Assembly: GCF_024166365.1 (NCBI RefSeq)
Contig: NC_064830.1
Coordinates: 94,046,968 to 94,110,967 of the forward strand
Origin: Elephas maximus indicus
Taxonomy: Eukaryota > Chordata > Mammalia > Proboscidea > Elephantidae
Direction: 5' to 3'
DNA: 64,000 bases
Notes under the pieces: generated by a model
Databases searched by the model: none
What the model was told of the DNA's origin: nothing
Seen by the model: the letters and a program-made list of their open reading frames with translations, nothing else
Made by a program: the position numbers and the translations under genes
In this document: positions 38,301 through 50,300 of the stretch, piece after piece
How positions within the stretch are numbered: the stretch's first letter is position 1
How the letters are laid out: every line of letters starts with the position of its first letter

Positions 38301-41300
38301 ACAAAGGACAAGGATCGGATTTCTGGGTTTGAAGGATTAGGATCATAGTCTCATAGGACATTTCAGTCAACGGGCATAATCCAGTTCATAAAGTTATATT
38401 CTACATCCTAATTTGGCAAGTAGTGTCTGGGGTCTAAAAAGCTTGCAAGTGGTCTCTAAGATACAACTACTGGTCTCCATTGTCTGGAGCAAAAGAGAAA
38501 GAAGGAAATCAAAGACTCAAAGAAGAAACTAGTCTACAGGACTAACAGTCTATATGAGCCATAGCCTCATCTACCTTGAGAGCAGAACTAGATGGTGTCG
38601 GGCTATTACTATCAACCACGCTAATCAGGGCCAGAATAGATGGACCCTGATAGAATAGGAGAAAAATGTAGAACACAACCTCAAATTCCTAAAAACAAAA
38701 CAAAACAAAAAAACAAACCAGACCTACTGAGCTGGGTTGAGACTGGAGGATTCCCAGAGACTATTGCCCTGAGATACTCTCCAAACCTGGTACGGAAACT
38801 AACCTGAGGTCACCCTGTAGCTATACAACCGACTGGTTCACAAAATCATGAATATCACCCGTAAGTGCTGTGCTCCTTTAAAAATTCACCTATATGAGAC
38901 CAAATGGTCAGCAATGTCTTTAAATCAAAGATGAGAATGTAAGCGGGGCAAGGAAACAAGATTAATGGAAACAGAACCACCAGAACAGAAAAAATGAGAA
39001 CGTTCACTGATAATGAAGAATGTAACCAACGTCACTGAGCAACTTGTGTAGAAATTATTGAATGGGAACCTAAACTGCTGTGTAAACCTTCACGGAAAAC
39101 ACAGTAAAGTATTATTTTAAAAAAATAATTACAAAGGCAGAGAAAAGAGAGCAAGTGCTACTCAATATCCCTAGCTTGTGGGGTAGGGTGAGGCTTAACC
39201 AGACCATTTCTGAGATCCATTTATAGAGGTTATTTAACAACTGTATTAAAGCCCTAGAGGTTATACATGTCAGGCCTAGCCACAAAAGCTCAGTATAGCC
39301 AGGCGGAGGTCCTGAAGACCGGATTCTCCTCCGCCACTCTCAGAGCCCAGACACGAATATGGGGACCAAGATTGTTACTCATAACCTTGGCCCCAACTCC
39401 TCCTCCACCACCAAAAACAACACACACATGCCTGGTATTGCCCGATTCACCTACAGCATCTGACACCACAAGGCAACCTAAGCTGGGCAGCAGCTTTCTA
39501 GTTATCACATCTTTGCTGGCTCTCTTCTCGTTGCCCCAGCAGAGGTTAATGGGTCAGCAGCTGGAATAAGTCCTGCTGGGCATTGTCTTCACTGTGGCTT
39601 ATCCAGCCCCACTCTCCCCAGTCTTGACCGTTTCTGTGACTCTTGTGTTTTCTCTGTGGGTGCCTCTTCTGTCACCACCTCCTTAGTTGTGCTGTTAACC
39701 TGCACTCCTCCCATTGTCCCTTCCCCACCCACCGTCTCCATGGGGAGCTCACACACTCTCTGGTGTCCATCACACTCCATAGGCAAAGGCCAGACCACTC
39801 TTTTGAGCACCATACCTAAACTCCACCACCTCCTGGACGGCACCACCTACAGCTCCACCGTCTATAACCATAGTCACCAACCTCCCTTCAGCTGCTCCTG
39901 CCACAGCATCTGGGCCACAGCAGAATGTAATGGGGAAGAGCCCAGAGCCGGGGGCCAGACCGCAGGCAGTGGAATCTCAGCTCTGCCAAGCGCTAGTTAT
40001 CTGGCCTTGGGTTAAGTTACTTAAATTTGCTGTGCCTTCGGTTTCCTCAAATGTAAAATGGGAGTAATGTACCTACCTCACAAAGTTGTTATAAGGATGA
40101 AATAAATTAACACACGTGCAAAGCCCTGGTTCTTCTTCACTGTCATCATTACTATGGACTGCTATCCACAGCTGTGCACCAGCAGGCCTCATCCTACTCC
40201 TCCTCCTCTCTCACAGCTAATCCCAATCACTGAGTCAGAAGGATTTTCTGAATTTTTTACCTAACCTCCCAACCTCCCACCCCGACTGCCCTGGCACAGG
40301 CCTTCACTGGCTCCACACTGGCCTCCCTGCCTCCAGTCTTGTTCCCTCTAATCCACCCTATGTCACTACAGTGACTCCCTAAAACACAAACTCTGATTTT
40401 CTTAGTCCCTTTACAGCCTTTAAATGATGGAGGTTCACTAAACTATTCTGTTTTCCTTTGCATAATTTTTTTAATTTCCCATTAGTTAAAAAAAAAAAAA
40501 AAAACCTTCAACGGCTCCCTCATGCCTGTCAAATTTTAAACACAGTTCCAAGATGTATGGCTAACAAAAGATCTAACTGGACACGAAGGCAACTTATTCA
40601 AGATGTAACTGCAGCCAATACAGTTCTAGGAGCTCCCCAGACGGCCCCTTTAAGTAAATGTCTAAAGCCTTTCAGGACAGAAAAGTGACTCTTCAACGAT
40701 AATTCAGTGTGACAAAAAAATTAAAAAGGTAGGGAAAGGTCCACACCCCGGCACCCACTGTCATTGAACCTGGCCCCAGAGAGCCCAGGGAGGGGGTGCC
40801 CGGCCCATTCACCGGGGCTGCACCATCACCAGACAGAGGCCCTGCTCCCCAAGGAGTCCTACAGATTTCCGTGGGAACTGAGGGTAACACAGTCCCTGAC
40901 CCATTTCTTCCTCTCCCCCTCACCCCACACACACTCTCCCCTCTGCCAAACCAAGTCCCACTGGGCACTTTATTTCCAAACATGAGAGTGGGAGCCTACC
41001 TGCAAGGGCCTGCTGGATCCTGCTGGGCTTTGGCATCTGCACGGGCACACTGGCGGGGACGCTCCCAGGGCTGCTGGCGGGACCGCTGGGAAGGGAGGCA
41101 CTGGGGGAAAAGAGAACAAAGCTTAACATGTGGAGCTGACTTACCAGAAACAAGAATTCACTGGTTATGAACTAACTGGTGCTGCCAGGTTTTGGGCCCA
41201 GGCTCCTTCAAGGTTTCACTTTTCACGGCTTCTGCTTTGTGAATGAGGAGTGAAGGGTATCTGGAATGAGGAGCGAAGAAATCCACATTTCACCACTCTC

Positions 41301-44300
41301 AGACACAAACGAACCCAGAGAGTCTGAGCACTTAAGAAATTAAGCCCACAGCTGAAATCATTTATAAGGAAGACACCTATGTGACAAGGAAGACACCTAT
41401 GTGAAGCTTGACAGAACATCACGTACTGGGTGGAAGTCAAGTTTGAGGGTTCTTAAGGGTGGCTAAGTAAAACTAGAAGCCAGGCTTTAGGGAGGGGGAA
41501 AGGAACCGCAGCCAAGGAGACAGGGTAGCCCTACCAGTTTTACCACAGTGATAGGAAAGAACACTGCTGTGGGTAGGACTTCCATCTTTTTACAGGATTT
41601 CAAGAATAAAGCTTGAAGCTGTCAAAAAAATATTTTACTAAGCAATTCAAAGAGTCTCTGAAGACAATCCTAAAAGAAGAGCTCAAAATGTTTTGAGCTC
41701 GCCAGCTTCAGCAAAATGGGGGCTTTAATCCAAAGCCAAACCAAACCCGCTGCTGTCGAGTCGATTCTGACTCACAGTGGCCCTGGAGGACAGAGAAGAA
41801 CTACCCCATAGGGTTTCCAAGGACTGCCTGGTGGATTCCAACTGCCAACCTCTTGGTTAGCGGCTGTAGCACTTAACCACCACACTACCAGGGTTTCCCG
41901 GGGCTTTAACTGCAACTTAAAAAAATTAAAACCAGCTGTCGTTCAGTCAGTTCAGACTCATGGTGACCCTACGGGTGTCAGAGTAGAACTGTGTTCCATA
42001 GTTTTCAATGGCTGAGTCTTTCTTCTGATGCACCCCTATGTGCACTGGAACCTCCAACCTTTGGGTTATCAGCTGAGCTCGTTAACTATTTGCACCACTC
42101 AGGACTCTCAATAGTTAGCTTTACGATGGAGAAATCCAGCAGAAACCACTTTGACAAGTGATCAAGATCACCATCAATACAACAAATCGACATCACATAC
42201 TCTATGACAGGATGCACCAAGAAGGACACGACACAATTTTTGTGGTATTCCTGTCAAAAATAGTGCGTAACCTCAGTCCAATCATGAGAAAGCATCAGAC
42301 GAGCCCACATAGAGACTTGACAAAGTAAGTTTTCAAAAGTGTCAAGGTTATGAAAGATCAAGAAAGACTGAGGAGCTGTCACAGACTGGAAGAAACTAAG
42401 AAGACATGCAACTGGACGCAATGTGAGATCCTAGATAAGATCCTGGGACAGAGAAGGTAAGAGAGATTACCGGAAAAACTGGTGAAAGTTAAAAAAAAAA
42501 AAAAAAAAAAAGTCTCTGGCTTTAGTTAATAGTGTTGAACCAAAGATAATTTTCTGACTCCATCAATTTAGCACCTGTGGTTATGAAATACGGTTACATT
42601 AGGAAAAGTCCAGTGAAGGACATATGGAAACTGTCTATACTCTCTGTGTAACTTTTCCGTAAGTCTAAAATTATTTCAAAATAAAAGTTTGGTTTGGTTT
42701 GGTTTTTTAAAGGAATTGCCATAAATCTGAATCAACTTGACAGCAACTGGTCTTAATTTTCTTTAAGTTGCTGTTAAAGCCTCCCTTTTGATGAAGCTAG
42801 CGAGCGCAAGACATTTTGAGCTCTTCTGTTTAACTTCGGCCAAGTTTCTCCCTTCCCGAGCCTGTTCCTCCCATTTTTCTTTTTTTAAAGGAAGGTGGGT
42901 AATCTCTGGCAACCTTTGCAATTCTCCGGTTCTGTAAGTGAAGGAATTTAAAGAGACACAGCCTCCCAGGCACCTTCACCTTCTCTATGGGCCCAGTTCC
43001 CATTCCTCCCCAGCTCAGGTCTCCCAAACCAACTTTACACGGAGCACTGAGCATGAGTCCTGTGCTAGGAGGCCCTTGTCACTGGAAGCCAGAAAATCTA
43101 AGCTCAGCTCTACAACCCCACAAAATCAGTGGGCTACTCAGAGGATGGGGGTCCCTGACTGCCCCACTCCACAAAAAAACATCAGTAAGTGGGGTCTTCC
43201 TCCACCAGGGAAAGGTGCATATTTGAGAGGACTAGCCTAGCTCCACCACCAAGAGCTCGAGCAGAAAGCAGACATGCAGTGAGGCTTCTAATGGATATCT
43301 CACCCTGAAACCAGAGACCAGGAATCAAGACTAAGTTCTATATAATGTCCTCAATATGCTGCCACTTCCCCATATTGCTTATCCTAGTTCCTCTCCCATA
43401 TATTTTCCTGCCGTGAGCAGCAGGAACTGAACGGTCAAAAGGATCCAGCAGTTTCAAGATGGGGACTCTCAGAGCTGGATAGAACCTCAGAGGTCCCTGA
43501 TCCTGAACTTTACTCCTTCCGTCCTCAAAGGGCTCAGACTTGATGACAGGATGTTCCCCAGTGTGGGGTGCCATCTGCCCCATGAAGCGCCCTTCTCTGG
43601 GAATTATCTCTAGTCACCATCTCAGGTACTCCCCTTCTTCCCACCAACAAAAATAAAATAAAACCCTCCTTTGTTTCTGGGCTTGGAGTCCCTGGGTGGT
43701 CCAAACAGTTAAGTGATTGGCTTACTAAGTGAAAGGTTGGAGATTTGAGTCTACCCAGAAGTACCTCGGAAGAAAGGTCTTGGCAATCTACTTTTGGAAA
43801 AAATCAGCTATTGAAAAACCAATGGAGCACCTGAAAATGCTCTGGTTGCCGCGAGTCAGAATCAACTCCACAATGACTGGTTCACTTTTGTTGTTGTTAA
43901 TGTTCCCAGGCCTACCTACTAAGTGCCCCACCTGGCTTTCCTCTCCAGGACCATCTCAAAATGCTGTCAAACATAGGTAGAACATAAGAAATGATGAGGA
44001 CTTCTAGCCTTCTAATTTTATAGTCCCAAGCAAATGGCAGAGCCCTGGTGGCAGAGTGGTTAAGAGCTTGGCTGCTAACCAAAAGTTGGCAGTTCGAACC
44101 TACCAGCCACTCTCTGGAAACCCTATGGAGCAGTTCTACTCTGTCCTATAGGGTCGCTATGAGTCAGAATCAAATCAACGGTGATGGGTTTGGTTTTTTT
44201 GTTTAAGCAAGGGGCAATGCTAAGAGGCTGTAGAGTAAGGAAATCCAAAGCTTCTCTCCAGCTCCCCAAGATCTCCAATTCTGACTGGTAAGCCAGCACC

Positions 44301-47300
44301 AACCTAGGAATCTCTAACCACATGATGCAGGACAACAAGCACGAGATGTGGAGCCTGGAGACCCAGACTCTGATGCCAGCTCCCCCTTAAAACTGTGGGG
44401 CCCAGGCATATCATGTCTCCTTCCTGAGCTTCAGTTTCTTCAGCTGTAAGATGAGGATAATAACAAAAGGCTCCCAGGGTGGTTGTGAGGCCCAATCTAA
44501 AGCCCAATACAAATGTCCATTGTTGTCCAGGACCCAAAGGAGCAGGGAAATCTAAGGCAAAGCTCTCAGGGCCACCAGACACCTTCCCGCAGGGCCCTCA
44601 CTAAATCCGGAAAACCATAGCAATATTAGAGCCAAAGGAAACATCAGAAACTGAGCAGTCCAACTCCCTAATCTAAACAGAGGAAAAACGAAACATGGAA
44701 AGGGAACAGAGCTGACCCAAGGACCTACAGTGAGCCAGGAGCAAGGCCCCGCCAGCAACCCAGGACTCTACTCGAACAAGCCAAGACTGCCAGCAACCAA
44801 AACAGGCTGGCTGTCAGCAAGAGGGCATGGGGAGCTATTAGAAGCAGGAAGAACAGCAGCAGATGAAAGCAAACCAGGAGAGCCATTTTCTAAGGCCATT
44901 TAGCACAGGCGCAAACCGCCCATAGGCTTAACCACATCACTGAGCTGCATATGACTGCTGGTCATAATTACTACCCCCAAGTCATCAAAATACTAAACAA
45001 GAAGTCACGCCCTCTATTAAAAAAGGCAAGAGTGTGCATGACACATTTTGGAAAGTTTTCCATCCAACATGATTAAACACAAGGGATAAACTTCAGATAC
45101 CAGGAAATTTTACTTAAACCCAGCAGCTCAGTCACCAATGACGCACCCCCCGGGGCAGGGGTTGGGGTGGTGGGGGCACAAGGATATCTATCAGCCAGTG
45201 TGTTACCAGGTTGAGCAAGAAGCAATTTAAAACCACATGGGTTCCACAAATTTCAACTTTACCCATGAAAATGATATTTCCAACAGCTACCAGTAAAGAC
45301 AAGATTCCTTAGCCATCCCTGCCTTTAGACCTGCCCCCTGCCCTGCCACCATACACATGTAAGTTTCACATCATCCTGCTGACACTCACTTGGAGTTGAG
45401 AACTTTACCACAGCCCTTAGGGAGAACAGGGTGCCAAATTTTTCCAATTCTCAGCAGGCCCCTGCTGGCTCTACAACACCCATCAGGGAAGGATTAACTG
45501 AGGAGGCCCACGCTATAAATTAGATGTGAGTAACCCATTTTTCAAAACACGGGTAGGCCTGTGCAAGAGAATTATATGACCCTCCCAGCTCCTGAAGAGC
45601 TGGAGGAAATAAAGACGTACACATACCCAGAAGGCAGACCCCTCTGAGGCAGTTTCAATTAACTGAGCCTGCTGGCCAGCTTCCCCCCCCCGGCTTACAG
45701 TGCTGGGCAAGCTGCAACACGCTTGTCCCAGCACAGAAGGTGAAGGTAAGACAGTCTGGCCCAACCACCTTCCTTCCTGGAACTTGCCTGGCCTGCACCC
45801 GAAGGGCTAAACCAGTCAGCTTTCTCAATCCCACAATCTAGAACTATTTAGAAATCTGCCTCAAAGTAATCTGTTAAGAACCTAAGAAGCCCCAAGAGAC
45901 TTGGTGCAGGAGATCTAGCAGAAGGTCCAGCATTGCTGACAACCATTCTGAGCTGACAGCTCTATTACACTCTTCTCTAAAACAAACTGACCCGCATATT
46001 GAGGGTGGGAGGTACGGGGAGAACCTCGCTGAGCCCAGGGTGGGGCTGGGATACCACAGTCCTGCTTGCTTACTTCTAAATGAAAGTTCACAGACAGGGC
46101 CTAAATGAAATCTCTCTGTACTCGCAATTCCCAGAAAGATCTCGGATCCACAAGCCCAACTCCCAAGAGAAGCTGCCCAGGAAAACCTTGACCCATCCAA
46201 GCTCCTCACTCCCCTCTGTGTCTACAAGACTCCTCCTCACTCATCGCTCAAGATGCCTTCAGCCTTCCACATTCCTCTACTTTTAAAAGAGCTTCAAGAA
46301 CTCCCCACATGTACCACAGAGTCAGCTCTGCAGGCCTGGGTTTTAGTCCGAGTTCCAGCACCTGCTAACTGACTTGCAACCTCAGTGGCCTCAAAGTGTC
46401 AATCTGTAAGTTGAGGACACTACCTACCGTAAGGCCATTAAGAGGATTGTTAAAATCACTCATGCTGCCTGTTCAACAGGACCTGCACCTAATGTCTGCT
46501 CAACAAACGGTAGCTTCTGTCACCATATCCTGTAGAAACTGGCAGGGTCCTCTGAAACCCAGCTTGAAAAAATATTGGAGGCTCAAGAACTGCCACAGCA
46601 GTCTCAGCCACTTTGTGAAGACTGAGCCCTCAACAGGATAAAGTAGGCAGGGATGGGGTCAGGTGAGCCACGTAGTACCAAGATGCTGAGTGGCCAACGT
46701 CAATCCAAATCAACAAGATGTTCACCTATCTGGGAAACAGGGTAGCCCCAGGCCCACACGATCAGCCACTACCCACTGAATCATTCTCTCAGAAAGCAGC
46801 CCCCGTGGTGGCTAACACTTGACTTCTCACAGTGTTCTCCATGCCCAACACTCCCAATAATGACTGATTAACAGCGAAGCCTCTAGCTTCAGCCAGCTCA
46901 GTCACAGACCGACCTAAGAGCACACACCCACTGGCCAAACCCTGGGGGTTTTCTCGCTTTAAAGGACCACCTGGTCTGGACTGGGCCCGTTATTTCATCG
47001 TCATTCTCCAAGTCCAGAGGGCTCTCAAAAACTGAGACACTTAGGGCTGGGCTATCTGTTACCTGCTGCCATGTCACCATCCCACCCGCAACATTTGGTC
47101 ATCTCAATACATCGGGATGGCGGCCCTCCCTGTACTGGACTGTGAGCTTGGGGGCAAGAACTGTACCTTCCAGCTTTGCATCTATAGTGACTGGCACACA
47201 AGAGGAGCCACCGAGTGCACAGTACTGAAATGGTGTCAAGTACACAAGCATAGCTATGTGGCACACCAGCACAAGAAAGATGCTTAAATTTGGCTCTACA

Positions 47301-50300
47301 CAGCCCTATTCTCGTGAGTGAATGAAAAGATTACTGATTTCAACCCCAGTGCAGCAACTAACAGAACTCAAGTAACCAGACGTCAAGCAAGCTCTGTGTG
47401 ATGCAAGACCATGGACAGCTGTGGCACATCTGTACCAACGTGACATATGCAAATGAGACTACTTAACAGGAACAACCGAGGGAGGAAAGTGAGCAGGAGC
47501 CGAGTCCACAGGTATTTGGATGGGTTTTTCCGGCTAGGTAAAAGCAGAAACCCAAGCCTGCTGACAAGGCCCATATGGTGGACCAAATGACTAGCAATCA
47601 CACAAGATACCTGGCTCCACTGGAAGTGGAAGATCCTGGGGGCAGGTGCTGTAGGTGAGAGAGGCTGGAGCGGTAGAGGGGTTGGTTCCCCAGAGTGGAA
47701 GGTGCCCCACTCCAGGGGTTGGTAGTGTTCAGCCTGGGTGCAGACCTAGCCCCAGACAGTGAGGGCTTGCTGTAGGGGGCAAAGGCCTGATGGGCTCCAA
47801 AGACAATGGTGGTCCTGTGGGGGGTCTGAGAGACAGGGTATGAGGGGAGGTTGGTCATGGAGTGGCGATAGCGGCCTGACACAGGGCCAGTTCCGCTGCC
47901 ACTGAGGCACTGGTGGCAAGAGCAGACGACTCCCGTGTGGCCCAGTGGGGCAATGACGGTGGTCACCGGGTACGGGAGCCCTGCTTGGCGCCGCACGCTA
48001 CGGCAGAAGCTCGAAGTCTTGTTGGTCTGCGTGTGGGTGGCAGAGTTGACAGTGTAGTTGTACCCCAGGGGAGCCAAGTCCACGAGCTGGTTGCCCCTGG
48101 CCACCTGCTGCTCCACATAGTCACAGACGCTGGCTTCATAGGCTATCCAGGAGCCATCGTCACTCAGCCACTCCCAGACAATACCGCGGCCCGCAGCTGA
48201 ATGCTGGGGAAACAGATGCCTCCGCACGGCCCGCATGGTGCCTGTTTAAAAGGAAAGTTACGGGTAAACCAGTAATCTTCCAGCACCCCAAAACAAAGGG
48301 CATTTCAACATTCTTTTTTCTATAACCAAAATAAACAACTTTGATCACTGTGTATATACCACTGTGCTGTTACTTGATCCAGAAGCTGACATCAGTATTC
48401 TTTCCAAATTTTGGGGTAATGAGCAGAGAACTCTCCAAAGGTCAAGAACCATGGCCCAAAGGAGTCAAGAGGCAGAGGGTTATCAGCACTCTTGGGCAGA
48501 AGAGGGGTATGTTGGAAGCTTAGGTCAAAGGACTCCTGCGGCTCAGACTGAACGAGGCTTTTAAAAATCTAATAATGAAACTTCTGCATCCTAATTTAAA
48601 AAAAAAAAAAAACTGGAAACAAAAAAGTATAAAGAAAATTAAACCACCCATCATCCAACCACCAAGAGAAAAGCACACAATTTATATTAAATTTCTTCCC
48701 ATCTAGTCTTCTAGGCACACACACTTAAGTAGTTGAAATCACCATACTGAAAACATCTCCTGCTATTATCACATACTATGCCATAAGCTTTACCTACGTG
48801 TGTAAAACTCATACCATCCCTTAGACTTCTCAAGTCATAACTGTTGGGCAACGCCCTGCAGCCAGCTTACAGTCTTAATAAAGCAAGCCTGAAGATGAAA
48901 GAGAAAAGAACATTTGGGCCACGCTTCTGTTATCACTTGCCCAAAGAGGGGTTCTTGCTATTACCTTCTAGCTTGGTCTCTGAACTTCAGCCCTGGCCTC
49001 CTCCCCACCCCTTTCATCCATAGTAGCCAGAGGAATATTCTGAAACCCCAAATCAGATCAGGTCACTCCTCTGCCCAAAACCTGCCAATGGCTCCCCCTT
49101 TCAGAACAGTAGTTCCTTCTCGAGACTGAAAAGCTCTGCAGGACCCGCCCCCGCCCACCCTCCTTCAGGGCTGTCTTCAGTCTCTTCGCAGCACCCGAGC
49201 CACTCAAGCAAGCTCTCCCAACAGCTTACACCCTCCTCCCGCACCGGCTGCTCTTTCCTCCTTAGCATCTATTGTTATCCCACACAGCGCACGTTTTATG
49301 TCCTCTGTATCTCATCTGCTGGCTTTCTACGCTGACAGCCAACGCTGTGACAGCAAGACTTGTGTCTGCGTCAGACTGGTTAGGAGCCATAGGGCTGACA
49401 GGGAACAGAGCAGGTTTCTCAACCTTGGCACTATCGACATTTTGGGTCGGTGTTGTGGGGGCTGTCCTGTGCACCGTAGGATGTTTAGCAGCATCCCTGG
49501 CCTCTACCCACTAGATGCCAAGAGCACCCCTCCCACCAAGTCATGACAATAAAAATGACTCCAAACATTGCCAAATGTCCCCTGGTGGGAGGAAGGGAGT
49601 AAAACCACCCAGAGTAAAAGTACCGCTGGATTAGCGGGCCAGGCACAGCTCTGGGAGGACACTGATGGCCCCATTCTCTGTAATACTCATTATGGATTAA
49701 AAAAAACAAAAGCAAAAACAAACATGACTGCGCAGAGAAGTGAAGGCCTCTGCCCAGGTCACACAGCTACTTAGCAGTGAAGCCTGAATTCACCACCAGG
49801 CCCTCGTGACTACAGCAGAGCACTGCCTTCACGACAGACTGCCCAGCCACCAGACTCAAGTCCTCGCGCATGACGTCAGCAAAATGGGAGACAAGAGGGC
49901 AGGGGCTGAGGTGGCTTCCATGACGTGCTCCCACAGCACCCTCTACTACTCTACTACTAAGAGGTGTATCTACCAGCACCCGCCTCCCGATCCTGCGTGT
50001 TTCAGGGCAGGGACAGAGCTGTGATTTACTTCTGTAGCCCTGTACCCCCAACACCTAGCACAGCAGCCCGCCCAAAGCAGGAGCTCAGATATATGCTAAA
50101 GGGTCTTACCAGTGTCTTGGCGAAACTGCGTCCAGCTGGGGAGGTCGATGATATAAGGGGCCAGTGAGGGGTCAGCCTGGCCTAAGGGAATGCTGTGGGC
50201 CAAGCTCCCCAGCCCGAAGCGCTGCCCCTTCTGCTGGACAAACTGCTGCTCAATGTAGCTACAGACAGTGGCGCTATAGGGGTGCCAGGTACTCAGCTCG

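Larger units (their letters stand above)
35321..40999. other. DTX2 intron 3
   Basis: It contains a head-to-head AfroSINE pair (36186-36385 minus, 36418-36630 plus), an ERVL-type LTR (about 36640-37290), L2-like sequence (about 37400-37560), an L1 3' UTR (about 38320-39130) and a MIR (about 39940-40160). An A run is at 40488-40505. Confidence 0.65.
41101..47610. other. DTX2 intron 2
   Basis: It holds AfroSINEs at 41729-41899, 41929-42108, 42713-42752, 43684-43900 and 44039-44203. An L1M 3' end lies at about 42130-42690. MIR remnants are at about 44345-44530 and 46320-46510, and a 20-bp tandem duplication is at 41366-41405. No second gene is supported. Confidence 0.65.
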
